Shown: in pieces, positions 35,101 through 46,999 of the stretch | How the letters are laid out: the number at the start of each line of letters is the position of its first letter | Position numbering within the stretch: the stretch's first letter is position 1 | NCBI RefSeq assembly: GCF_023278565.1 | Contig: NC_064675.1 | Span: 496,001 to 560,000 of the forward strand | DNA length: 64,000 nt | From: Colletotrichum lupini | Taxonomy: Eukaryota > Ascomycota > Sordariomycetes > Glomerellales > Glomerellaceae | Direction of reading: 5' to 3' | Program-made: the position numbers and the translations under genes | The notes under the pieces: model-generated | Told to the model about the DNA's origin: nothing | Databases searched by the model: none | What the model saw: only the letters and a program-made list of their open reading frames with translations

Positions 35101-37700
35101 TAAACTATTAAAGTACTCGTTTTATTAAAAAAGGGTCGAGTTCCTAAGTTATATTATTATACTAAAAAGAATCGAGATTAACTCGTTACGAGTATAAACG
35201 ATCGCTAACTAAAAAGCGCCAGAGTTTATTAAGAATATCTAAGTATTCCTAAAGTTCTATAACTTCTATTAGAAGTTTATTACTAAATACTTAGGTATCG
35301 TTATACTAATAATAGTATTACTAAAAACAAAAAAGGGGTAAACAAAGGACTTCTAATAAACTAAAAGAATAAACGAGGTATTTAATTAACTAAAAATCGC
35401 TTTTACTTTAGTAATTATACTTATATACTAAAACCTATAATATATTATATAAATAAAAACCGATGCTTTAGTTAAAGCTATTATAATAATCTTATTATAA
35501 TAAACTAATAAAAAATAATAACCCGTTACTTATTAATTATAAAAGCTTACGGATATAAAGTAGTAATAGGCTACGGGCTAATAAGAACTATTTATTATAA
35601 TAAAAGGGCTAGAATATTAGGCTTATTATTTTTAGGGCCTTTTATAAAAGTTTATAGTTCTAACGGACTACTAGGTACTTAAAAAAATAATTAGCGCACT
35701 AGCACGGGACCTTTAAGAAAGGCTCGTAAAATAAGTATATAAACTATTAGTATTTAACTTTAACTTAAAATATTAGCTAGGAAAAACGAACCTAGCGGAC
35801 GGTCTATTTAAAAAGCTAGACTATATAAAAAGAAAAGTACTTTATAAAAACGTCCTCCCTACGCTAGCTTAAAAACTACGTCTTATTAATAAACTACTGC
35901 CCGACGTTTAGTAAAAAATAATTAGCTTAAAAGGATAAAATAATATTACTAAGGTATATATTTAAGTAATTAAGGCCTCCCTTTATAATCCTAGCTAAAT
36001 ATTAACTAGCTCTAGAGATAGGGAATCCTTTCTCCTATATTAATAATATATTATAAAGCGCATTAATAAAATAATAATAATTATTATTATAATAACTCGA
36101 GGTAAAAAAGTAAAAGAGTTATTAATAAACGCTCGTTAATAGTTTAATAAAAATAAAAAGGAGTTAGATAGAGCTAGGGTTATTATATTAAAATAGTATA
36201 TCCTACGCCTTATTATAAAAAAGCTTATAAAAAGTAAAACGGCATTTACTTCCCGTCTCTTATTAAAAATTAAAGAGCTCGTTAAAGGATTATAAATTAA
36301 AAACGAGTTTTATATATTATAATTAGTAAGAGTTCGCGCTACGGCTAGCGAGCTAAGAGTATATTTACTTAATAAATAGGGTATACTATTTTTTTAAAAA
36401 AAGACTCGTTATTTTTTAAATAAAGTCTTTTTAAATAGAGATCTTTTGCTAATATTATAATAACTATAGGGTAAGTTATATAAGAGCTATAAAAACTCTC
36501 GAGCTAATTTAAAAGAAGTTCTATTAAAAGAATATTTAACGAGATATTTAAAAATACGTTAAGAACTATAAGTATTATTTAAGAGTTATAACCCTAAGAT
36601 ATAAGCCGTACGGGTAGTTATAATTATTACTATTACCCTTATATCTATTTTAAAAAATATTTATAAACTTTATTATAGGGCTATTGCCGAGCGCTCGTAA
36701 TAATAATATAAAATATAATAATATCTTAGTTATTATTTATTATATAATAAAGTTTATAAAGTTCTTACCTATTATTAAAATACTTAACGTAGTATAAATA
36801 GTAAATATTCTATACTAAGAGGTTAAATATAAGTTCGGTATGCTTAAAAGTATTATTATAGATAAAAATAAGCTCTTTATAAATATATTTTAAAAAGAGT
36901 TTATTAAAAAACGGGTAATACGTTACTAACTATTTACTACGTATTATTTATAAATAAATAGCTAAATAGAGCGAACTTATTAAATATTAAAAAAGTATTT
37001 AAAGATTTATGCCAAGGGCTCGCTAAATAGGTAAGTAGCGTAGTTAAAAGAGGCCGAGTTTATATATAATAATAGCTAATACTTTACTATAAAAGTATGC
37101 TTATATATAATACTATATAGTTACTACCCTAAGTACGTTAAATATATACTTAATTATAAGGCTATAGTCTAAGGAGTTTAGGAAAGGGTTTAAAAAATTA
37201 AAGAGATTAGGGCCTAGGCTACGCAAATATAAGTATAAGCTTTTAAGAACTAAGTAGCTTATTATAATAAAAAATATACCCTAAAGGAGTTTAATTATAA
37301 AGAGGTTATCGGCCTATTAATAAAGAATATATAATTTAAAAATAATAAACTAGCGCTAAGATATATTAAAATAATAATAGCTAAAAAAGTAAAGAAATAG
37401 GCTTACTAAGTATATTTACTAAAGTAGTATTAGAGAATATATAATATTTTCCTAGTTTCTTAGCTTAAGCTATAGGGAAATTACTAAATAGTTAGTAACT
37501 AAATAGTAAATCTCTTAGAGTTAAAAAACGAGTAAAACGTTTAAAAAGTTAAAAGAATCGTTATAATATAAAGCGAGGGAAGAAACTTATAATATCTCGT
37601 TAAATAAACTAAATAGCTTACTAAATATAATACGTAAAAGCTTATTAAGCATTTTAAAGGGGTAGTAAAAATAATTAATAAATTCGAACGCTATAAAAAA
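32174..37700 (+). pseudogene. gag-pol remains of the gypsy element (gag, protease, RT, RNase H, integrase, chromodomain)
   Basis: The gag start (ATG 32174, MPVNKSAPLGLGALG) is among the least mutated parts. A RIP-damaged zinc knuckle lies near 33711-33760, and a protease-like segment ending LVTYLGL near 34015-34070. Reverse transcriptase is recognised at about 34684 (KDGTLRLYINY) and 34915 (PFGLTN), continuing to about 35400 (VFLKFYNFY). Integrase and RNase H occupy about 35400-37200 but are poorly legible. Near 37590-37690 one frame reads YLVK-TK-LTKYNT-K (dashes are stops), matching the YLVKWxGxxxxxNTWEP core of chromodomains with Trp codons turned into stops. Stops are TAA/TAG only, as expected from CAA, CAG and TGG under RIP. 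Confidence 0.85.
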
Positions 37701-37899
37701 AGGGTATATATAAAATAAAATAATAAACATTAAGTTCGTAATAAAAAGTTATTAAAAATAAGTTAATTAATAATATACTATAAAACCCTTTTTATTTAGC
37801 CTAGTATAACTTTTTAAAAAAAATATAATATTATAACCCTTAGTAATACGTTACTAAAAGATCGCTAAGATTTAACTACGTAGGGGGAGTAACTTACGT

Positions 37900-39790
37900 A
37901 ATATTAATAGTAATAGTAATAGCTTTAGTATATACTTCTAAAGCTTAATAATTAGTAATAGTAGTCCGCTTAGTAAGCGAGAAGCGGGAAGGCTTTGTAC
38001 GTATACTTAGTTAATTATTCGGAGTAAAGTTATTAACCTTATTAATACTACGATAGGTAAGAGAGAAGCGGTTAAAGTTATATAGAGTATTATATATATT
38101 AATAATAGTAATTTATAAAGCGTTCGTTACTTAATCGCTATTAAAAGCTATAATAAGAAGTATAATAAGAGCTATAATAAGAGGTATAATAAGAGGTATA
38201 ATAAGAGGCATAACGGGAGCTATAATAAGAGGCATAATAAGAGCTATAATAAGAGGCATAATAGGAGCTATAATAAGAGGTAAAGTAAGAGGTAAAATAG
38301 GGGCCGTAATATTATTATTATTAATAATAAGTCGGGGACGGGGGACGTTATTTAAAGTAACGCTCTTATAATCCTAGTCGAGCTAAGGGACCTTAGTAAT
38401 ATTAATATTCGTAAAGAACTTATTAATATTAAACTACTTATTATAACCCGTAGTTTTAACTTTAATATAAGTAATAGCCTTATTAAGCTATTATAGAGCT
38501 TTTACTTAGAGCGGAAAGAGCGTAATACTAGCCTTATTAAAATTTAAAATAATATAACTAAGGGCTAGGGTACCTTTATTTATATTAAAAAGAGCGTTAC
38601 GGGTAGGGGTTAGTAAGTTATTAATATTAAAATAGCGGCGCTTATTATAACGCTAAAAAAAAGAATTTTTTAAATTATTACTAAGCTTTTTAAATTTAGT
38701 ATCCTCGCGCTAGGACTTATTAAATTTAAATTTAAAATCGTCCCGCTCGTTATTATTATTAAGAATATAGTTAGTAATAAGAGTACGCTTTTTAATGAGA
38801 ATCCGAGTTTTAAAACTATGGGAAATAGGGGCAGTGCTATATATAATAATAATATAAATAAGTACCTTATTTACTAAGAACTTAGTAACGTATTTATAAA
38901 AAATAGGGAAAGTAAAAAACTCCTAAATATATATAATAATAACGCCCTTAGGAGTCTTTTTATAATATTAAGCTAGAGCGTCGAGGTTACTTTATAAAGC
39001 GGTCGCACGGCTATTATTATAAAAATAAGCTAGCTAGAGGTAACTAAAATAAAAAACAATCTTAGTCTTATTATTAATATTAAAAATACTAGCCTAAAAA
39101 AAGAAATCTAAATTAATAAGAAGAAAATTCGCTAAACGATTGCCGATAACTTATTATAATCAAAATTAATAAGTTTAAATACTCGTAGTTAATAATAAGC
39201 TTTTAGAGAGTAGCCTATTTAAAATAAACCTTTTTTACCTTACTATTTACTAACGGGTTAGTAATATAAGTAGCGACCTTTTCTTATGCGCTAATAATAT
39301 AATTAAAAATATAAAGAACGCGGCCGCGTTTATAAAAATTAAAGCTACCCTACTCCTTAGTATCGTAGAACTTTATAAAGGTATTTTAAATAAAGTAAGC
39401 GGCGCTATATAGCTCTTTAAAAACCTAAAAAACATCGTTAACTAATATTTCGGTAATAAATTAATAAGGACTTAATAACTTATAATAAAATACTTCTTCT
39501 TATTAATCTAATAAATAATATACTTAGTAACGTAAACGTTAGTAATATAAATAAGCTTATTAATATTATAATATAGGCTAGCTAAGTAGCGTATATAAAG
39601 AGTACCGCTACGGAAACTATAAAAGCCCTTTTTAAAATTATACTCTATATTAAATATATCCTAAATACGTAAAATAGCAAATATTTTAGCAAATACTTAG
39701 CAATAATATAATAAGAAAGTCGTAATTAAGAAATAATACGGAATTAAAATATTATATAAAAAAAAGTATAGTTATATAAAAAAAATTCGC
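37900..39790 (-). other. Antisense gag-like coding remnant in the 3' region of the gypsy element
   Basis: Reading the minus strand with TAG/TAA treated as mutated CAG/CAA/TGG gives protein-like sequence over much of this region. Examples are LYIFNYIISA and ATYITNPLVNSKVKKVYFK near 39300-39440, NRLANFLLINLDFFF near 39120, TPKGVIIIYI near 38950, and ERDDFKFKFNKS near 38740. The middle resembles the shape of retrotransposon capsid (F-x-G-N...F-L...L-x-F...K-I-x-F...Y-L) but the match is by eye. At least one frame change is needed, and RIP removes the power of stop codons to tell the coding strand. It may be an accessory ORF of this element or a relic of another retroelement. Confidence 0.35.
38146..38301. 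repeat. Minisatellite, thirteen 12 bp units
   Basis: The unit is agSYataataag with variants (aggcataacggg, aggtaaagtaag). The period is a multiple of three, so it would encode tetrapeptide repeats on either strand: L-I-I-P/A on minus, G/A-I-I-R on plus. ATA is probably mutated ATG in many units. Confidence 0.85.
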
Positions 39791-39800
39791 AAAACGGTTA

Positions 39801-39926
<126 letters not shown>

Positions 39927-40273
39927 ACGTAACTAATAATAAAAAAAAATCTTTTACTATACTTAATAGCCTAGTAATAATAATAACTACGAGGTTAAGT
40001 AGGCTCTTATATATTATAATAATTAAAATACTTTACTACGAATATATACTACTAACTTAATAACTAGTTAGCGCGCTATTACTAAATAATAATAACAAAA
40101 TATCCGTTAAATAAAAAAATAAAAGCAATACCTTATTCTTAAATAAAAAAGGATATTATTAACGCCTTACGGAATTTATTATAAATAATAACATTAATAG
40201 CTTTATTATTAGTATTAAAAAAAGATATTACGTAATAACTTTAGAGACTAAAGTTATATAAGGGGGGAGTAAT

Positions 40274-40463
40274 TATAATAAATTCGGGATGCGGCTAGTA
40301 ATAGGACGCTAATAACTTAGTAATTAGTATACGGATCGTATTATAAAAGAACTTTTTAAAAAGTAAAGCCCTTATAAAAGACTCTATAAGCTTTAGTCTT
40401 ATAATATACCCATACTTATATTATAGCCTCGCTAGTTAAGTACTCATAGCCTAATCTCTTATA
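40274..40463 (+). repeat. 3' LTR of the gypsy element
   Basis: Same 190 bp as the 5' LTR. It is preceded by the polypurine tract and followed by TATTT, after which the transposon sequence resumes. Confidence 0.88.
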
Positions 40464-41300
40464 TATTTATTATTATAAACTCCTAATTAGTATAAAAGTT
40501 AAGTTTAAGTAGAAATTATTATTATTATACCGACTTTCCTTTATATATAACTAGTAGTTTAATAGCTCGATTATTAATAAAAATATATTTAATTATAAAT
40601 ACCTAAGTATGCGAACTAGGCTCTTTTTTTAATATTATTATAATCTTTACTTTATTTAAAACTAAGCTATTAAATCCCTTACTCTCTAAGATATTAGTCT
40701 TATTTATATTATACTTATTAACTTATTTAATATCGCTAATTTTTAGTATATTAAGTAATCTAAACTATAATTTAATTATATTAATAATAGCCCTATTTAG
40801 ACGTTTCGAATTAATAATACAACTTTTTTAAACCTTAATTAATAAGTTTTTTTTTTAAAAAAGCGTCTATTTATTTCTTTTTAAAAAGATTTATATCTCC
40901 CTAAGATTTTAAAACTTATTTAGCGAATTTTTTAAGCTATTTATAAGTTAATATAATACTTAGATTATATTAAATACGAACTTATTAAACTAGCTAGTCT
41001 TTTTATTATAAAAAAAGCCTTTAAAAGTTTATAAATACTATTATCCTTATTTAATAACCTCTTTTATAATTATAAAGAGTTAATTTTAGAACTCCGAACT
41101 TAATTAAAGCCCGATTAACTAAGAGACCTCTTTTAATAGCCTTAAGAGCCTAAATAACTTTATTTTTAATATATAAGACTATTATACATTAATAAATAAG
41201 TATATAAAAAAGAATTATATTTAGACAATTTTTATAATTATTATAGTAGTTTAAAAATCGTAAGTAGGGTTTTAATACGGTAGCTAGGATAGAGAAATAG

Positions 41301-41343
41301 GGTAGCTAAAAGGGGGGGGTGGCTAAAAGGGGGTAGGTCGACT
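41301..41343. repeat. Right terminal inverted repeat of the Fot1/pogo-like element
   Basis: It is the inverse of the left end, ending aggtcgact before the TA target. It has G-runs next to ggtggctaaaag, differing from the left end in homopolymer length and in a few transitions. Confidence 0.85.
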
Positions 41344-41345
41344 TA

Positions 41346-41893
41346 TAAAAAAGCTAGGTAATATATTTCGAGCTAAAGAATCGGCCCTTGTTTGAGATTA
41401 TGATAAAGTCTCTAGGAATGCTTTTGCGCTAGGTTTATAATATACTTTTTAGTAGTTTAAAAAATACGTTAATATTGGAAAGAGGGAGTAGTAGATTCAA
41501 CAGGTCGTATTTGACTAGAATTATGGGTTTATCAACTCTATGTGGGGTCACGTTTTGGGCGTGGCCCACCACAACACCAAAACTTCACGATGTCGAGATA
41601 TCATCACAAATTCAGCAAAAAACATACAACACCAGGTATTCGCTGGTCGTCACCGACCCAACTACTAATCCGGCCCTCATTGGCTTGTCTACGGGAGAGC
41701 GGACGGGATCCCGAATTTTCCAATGGGTATGGTCGTATGTGGTGGTTGAAGGAGGTGGGATAGATTAACACGACATCCTCGTGATGACCACGTGAGAACA
41801 ACAACTTGTAACGAGCTAGGATCTCTTCGTTCACTTGATCTATCTAGAAAAAGCAACATTCTATGCTATATTTCTATGTATTCGGTCGCATGT
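41346..41893. other. Intergenic region right of the DNA transposon
   Basis: The first 120 bases are AT-rich with only partial RIP character; the rest is normal. It is the 3' flank of the solute-binding protein gene. No gene is recognised. Confidence 0.5.
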
Positions 41894-43038
41894 TTACAAG
41901 TCGTCAACCAAGGGGCTGAGTCCTTGGGCGGAGCCAATCTTGCTCTCGAAGAAAAGCTTTAGTCTCTCAACACGCTCCCGATCCGCCATGAAACGCTCAA
42001 AGTCAATAGGGTTCGTAGAGTTGACGTCCATCAGTTCCGGGAAGCCAGCGGGGGCAGGAATGTCCTTGCGGACGCTCCACATGCCGGTGTTGTTGGGGCT
42101 CTGATACTCCTCGCTGAGCAAGAAGTTGTGGAGAAGCTTTGCTCCCTCCTTGTGGGGGGCGTCCTTGAGAATCGCGGCGCGCTGGCCCCAAGTGACGAAG
42201 AAACCATTCTTAGGAATGGAAACATTGAAAGGAGCAGTGGGTGCTAGTCCGAGAGCGCCGGTGAAGGTGACGGCGTATGAGTTGTTGGCCTGACCCATGA
42301 CGGTGGTCGGGGTAGCAGTGCCGCGGACCCAACGAGGGTTTTGGGCGAGGAGATTCTCGAACCAGCTGTATCCGTTCTGCTGCATACTGCTTCCAATTAG
42401 TATTCACACATAAAGAAGTATTTATCAGAGGTTGTTGCTTACGCCAGGTCGAACGCATAAAGAACGGCATCATCGTCATTCGGGTAGGTAAAGACCAACT
42501 TGTCCTTGTACTCAGGCTTCAAGAAATCCGAGTACTCGACGGGGCCTTCGGAAACCTTTTCGGTGTTCCAGATGTTGGTCCAACCAAACACAACAACCGC
42601 ATACCACGAAGCCCATACATCACGGAAGCCAGGGTGGATCTTGTCAAAGTCCAACGGTTTGTACCGCAGCAAAGCACCTTCCTGGTCCCATCTGGGATAG
42701 TCTTGAAGGGTCTGAAGAATGACGCTGTCAACGTAAACGTTGCCTTGCGACAGCTGGCGGTCGATGTCGCCGTCGATATATTTGGAGATGTCGACGGTGA
42801 GGTTAAGGGTCATTCCGGGGAAGCGCTTCTCGAAAGCTTCCTTCAGAGCGTCCTGTTGAGTCTTCTCATCACCCCCGTGCCAAAGAGTAACGACACCACC
42901 TTCAGCGACAGCAGCCTTGTGAATGTCGTCAATCGTGCGGGTTTCGACTTCGGGGGCGCCGTGAAAGTTGAGGAGGGTATCGTAGGCTGCAACAGATGTG
43001 GCCAGAGCAGCCGAAAGAACGAATGTGGGCAGAACCAT
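41894..43038 (-). CDS. Bacterial-type extracellular solute-binding protein (type 2 periplasmic-binding fold), secreted, 362 aa
   Basis: Exons 43038-42443 and 42386-41894 are joined by a 56 nt intron (GTAAGC...TACTAAT...GCAG, phase 2), giving YAFDLA-MQQNGYSWF. ATG 43038 gives a clear signal peptide (MVLPTFVLSAALATSVAA); the frame continues upstream to 43128, but that would bury the signal. Domain features of the ferric/polyamine-type binding proteins are present: GGVVTLWHGGDEKTQQDALKEAFEKRFP near the N-terminus, WYAVVVFGWTNIW, and the C-terminal FVTWGQRAAILKDAPHKEGAKLLHNFLLS. In bacteria such proteins feed an ABC permease; fungi have no such partner, and secreted fungal versions have no known role I can state. 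It lies alone between two transposon blocks, consistent with (but not proof of) horizontal acquisition followed by intron gain. Confidence 0.87.
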
Positions 43039-43497
43039 TTTGAGTTGGGACTTCAGTTGGCTTTGTGTAAAAAAGAGTGACGGTGATTTTGAGATGGTGT
43101 TTAGGTGTGTTTTCCATCCGGCAAACACTACTTACTTATATTTTCAGTCCATGAGACTGTACGTATTGGCATCAGGGGCTCAAGGTGCACTGCGTTCCGA
43201 AAGCCGAGCAGGCCTCACGTTCCGAACTCCACAATAGACGACTCGTGTAGACTGATGTTGGCTGTTTTCATCCAAGTTTGGTAAGTTGAATGTACATGAC
43301 GCGATCCAGATCGTTGGTATCCCGGTCAGATTGCCTACCCCTTCCCAACGTCACTGCACCCCGGGCCAAGCTAATCCCCAGCGTTCGGATGAAGGTAACC
43401 ACTCAGCCCTCTTTAGCGTGGATTCATAATATGTGCTTTCTCGGTTACGCTTATTATAACCATTGTTCAGACGTGGGGTCCTTATAGCTTTAGGTCA
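43039..43497. other. Upstream flank of the solute-binding protein gene
   Basis: The leader at 43039-43080 is CT-rich on the gene's strand. No other feature is recognised. The RIP-like composition begins at about 43498. Confidence 0.5.
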
Positions 43498-43755
43498 CAT
43501 CGCCCCCTAATATATAGCCATACTCTCCTAGTGTGCCGTTGTAACGGTGTACTATATTATCGGTATGAGCGAAGTAAGAAAGATATCGGCTATACCGTAG
43601 CGGTAAGCCCTCTCTTTTTAGTATATAATTAATTCTTCTATATACCTAGACTATATAGTTCCGACTCGTAATAACGGGAACTAAGTAATACTAGTATATA
43701 AACTAGAGTTAAGGCTAAAGCTATTACCCTCATCGGTAATAAAGTTAAATATCTA
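43498..43755. repeat. Unidentified RIP-like relic beside copia B
   Basis: About 260 bp of AT-rich sequence with sharply reduced CA/TG lies just outside the LTR of element B, ending with the TSD atcta (43751-43755). It contains ccgttgtaacgg, a short inverted repeat. It is not homologous by eye to the LTRs in this window. It may be a solo LTR or fragment of another repeat, or RIP that leaked from element B. Confidence 0.45.
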
Positions 43756-43960
43756 TATCGGATTAGAAGTCTAATTCGACCGCGGTATATAACTAACTGC
43801 GCAGGGGCTAATTAGGGGCCCTATTTACGATTATTATAGCTAGCCTAACTTATAGTTAAAACCTCTTTTTTATACTTACTACGTAGATATTTATATAGTT
43901 TAATTAATCTTTTTATTAACTACGGTTCGAACTAACTACTTTATAATAAGGATATTAATA
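43756..43960 (+). repeat. 5' LTR of copia element B
   Basis: It begins tatcggattagaag, the RIP form of TGTCGGATTGGAAG seen in element A, and ends gatattaata. Confidence 0.9.
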
Positions 43961-46900
43961 CTAATTAATAATTAAATTTTATTATTATAAATTAGTAAGG
44001 TATCTTATTATATAAAAGAGACGACCTCTTAATACTATATAGAATAAGAGATTCGTATTAATTAACTTTATAAAAGTAAATAAAAAAGGGGGCGATTTTT
44101 AAATACCATACGGAATTAAATAATTATAGCCCTTTATTATTTACGAGAGGTTAACGTTTACTATATTAAATTACGTTAATTAATAGAACTACTTAAGTAA
44201 CTAGCTTTTTATTATCGCCCCGAGTAGCTTTTTTACTAAATAACTCTTTTATAACCGGCCCGTAATTAAAATTAACTAATTAAATTAGTAAAAAAAATAC
44301 TTATATAACGACTACTTACTTAATTAATTAGCGCGACGAACGAGCTTAATAATATAATATAAAAAAGTACTACGCAATTAAAAAAGGGGATTTTTAAACG
44401 TAAATATTCTTACTTAATAATAAAAATAACCTTATAAAAGTTATTAAACTAAGAGATTTATAGTATATAAAAAAGTTTATTATTACGAGGACTTTATAAG
44501 TACGACTTTAAGCTTACGATTTAAATAACCTCTTCGTAGCTCTTTTAACTACCCCCCGGGTATTACTTAAGAATATAGTATAAGGGACGGTTTAATAAAA
44601 GAGGAGGGGATTTAAAAGTCCTAATAGTATTAAGTTAAGAGTATTACGGATCTTAGAGATTAACTTAAAAAGAAAGTAGCTACTTTAAAATAGTCCTACG
44701 ACCTCCCGCTAGAGTTATTATTAGCCTAAGAAAAGGTTAAAAAAACGAGGATTTAAAGGGAAAAGAAAAGAATCTTTTAAAAAGTTACTAAAGGGCTTTT
44801 TTTTATACTAGCTCCTAGCGCGAGATTATTAATTTTAAAAAATTAACTAAGTAATAAAAGGGATCGCTAATAAGCGATAATTACTTAATTATAATTAAGT
44901 TACGAAAAAGACTACTTAAAAAATATAAAATAGGGTACCGAGAGGCTATAAAAAATAAAATTTCTAAGGTATTTAACCCTACCGTATATAAGTAATAAGT
45001 AAGTATTTTTAATAAGTTCTTAAAATATACGATTTTATAAAAAAGAGGGCTTAATTTCGTTAACCGTACTTAACGGCCTATATAGTTCTTAATAGCTTAT
45101 ATAGCTCTTTTATAAGCCGCCCGATATCTATTTTTAACTATTTTTATAAAATACCGCCCTAAAAGAGGTAAGTTAAAAAAGGAAGCTATTTAGAAATTAT
45201 AGAGAGTACGAGGCTTAAGAAGTTAAAAATATATAAGATAGTAAAAATTAATAATTAATAAAGATCCCAAGACTAATTACTATATCTTTTTATAGTAATA
45301 TAAACGTCTACCGCTACTATTATAAAAAAGAATTACTAAAACTTACCTTTTTCTATTAAATAAAAAAGAGGATCTTAGTAAATATAATAGCTAGCAATTT
45401 AGAAAGGTAGTAATAATTATTAAAAATAATAAAAATAAGAGTAGTAGCGAGATAGTAAGAGGAAGCGAGAATCTCTAAGACCTTAATAAATTCGTTAGGT
45501 AATAAAAGCACGGATTTATTATAATTAGCGCGCGGATTAGATATATCCTTATTAAGATTAAACACGCTAATAACTACTAATATAAGCATAAGCTAGAGCA
45601 TAATTCTTAATAAGTTAAAGTAAAAAAAAAGAGGATAAAACCCGATCCTAAATAGAATCCTAATCCCTTATAAATAAGTAAATATTAACTTAGACTATTA
45701 AGGGATATAAATATATAAAATTATAAATTAGCCTAACGGTAAGTAAATTAACGTAGTATTAATCTATTTAACTAAGGTTTATAAAAAAAAGGGGCTATAG
45801 GGGTAACCCCTATTTTATAAGATCGTAGACGACCTTAGCTACTAGCTAAACGAATAGTTCGTAAGCATAAGCTTAAAAATTATAAAAGTAATTAATAAAT
45901 TCCTTTATAAGCGAGGGGTATTACTAACGTAATTATAATCGCAAGAGCTATACGAAATATTAATAGTAATAATTATAAAAAAGGAATTCGTATTATAAAA
46001 CTAAATATAAGTTAATAAAGCGTATAATCGCTTTAATAAATTTAAAAAAAAAAGTAAACGACTTAGATTTCCTCCCTATAATTACTAACGGAAATCTATC
46101 GTTATAAAAGGATATACCGGGGTAAAATATAATACTAAAAATACGATAATTAATAATTCTACTTATTTCGATCTATAACTCGTTACTATTACTAATATAA
46201 AATTCGGTACTAATTAGCTAATAAAAAAAGAAATAGACGACCTAAAGTTATTAATAATACGTAGCGACGCAAAGATCGTATATAAATATTAAAAATCTAG
46301 CGGTAAATACGAGGCAATTTATAAACTTTAAAAAAATCTTCTTAAAAGAGAAATTATATTCTAAGGGGAAGTATAAGGTTTTATAAAAAACCCTAACGAT
46401 ATTTTATAATTACTATAAAAAAGTCGGAATTAAGGAATACTAGTACTATTCGGTAATTAATATTATACTTATAAATAAAACCTCTAATTACTATTATAAA
46501 GCGGTACGTAATTTTAATTAAAATGACTTTCTTAGTATAATTAACGCAATCCGAAGCTACTTCGAGACCTATAATAAAAACCTAAAGCTCCTATTTAAGT
46601 TACGAGCGATTTTTTTTATATTTATAGCTAGGATAATAGAGGGTAAATTGCGAGTAGAGATTTTTAAAGAGCTTATCGATCGAATTAATAAACTAATAAA
46701 AACCTAGTTAAATAAGGGGATAAATAAACGAAAAGTCGGATATTTTTATACCGTAGTCTAGCGTATCTTAAAAATAAAAATAACCCTATACTAAGTACCC
46801 GAAAACTACGAAATGCTTTATTTAAAGCTAAGATCTAATTTTAATATTAAAATAAAAATACCGTACTAAACCTACTTCTAGGCGTACGACGGCCCTTATT

Positions 46901-46999
46901 AGTAATATTAAGTCGATCGAACGTATAATAAAAAAAAAAGAAGCTAAATATAGTAATTATTAGTAAAAAGGCCTAGATTCGTTAAATAAGTAGAGATCT

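Noticed and set aside
42634..43080. 148-codon plus-strand frame
   Set aside because: Antisense shadow of the solute-binding protein exon.
45356..45589. 77-codon hydrophobic ORF (minus) in copia B
   Set aside because: Composition is driven by RIP (Ile, Leu, Asn, Tyr, Lys) and it lies antisense to the element's gag region. No independent support.
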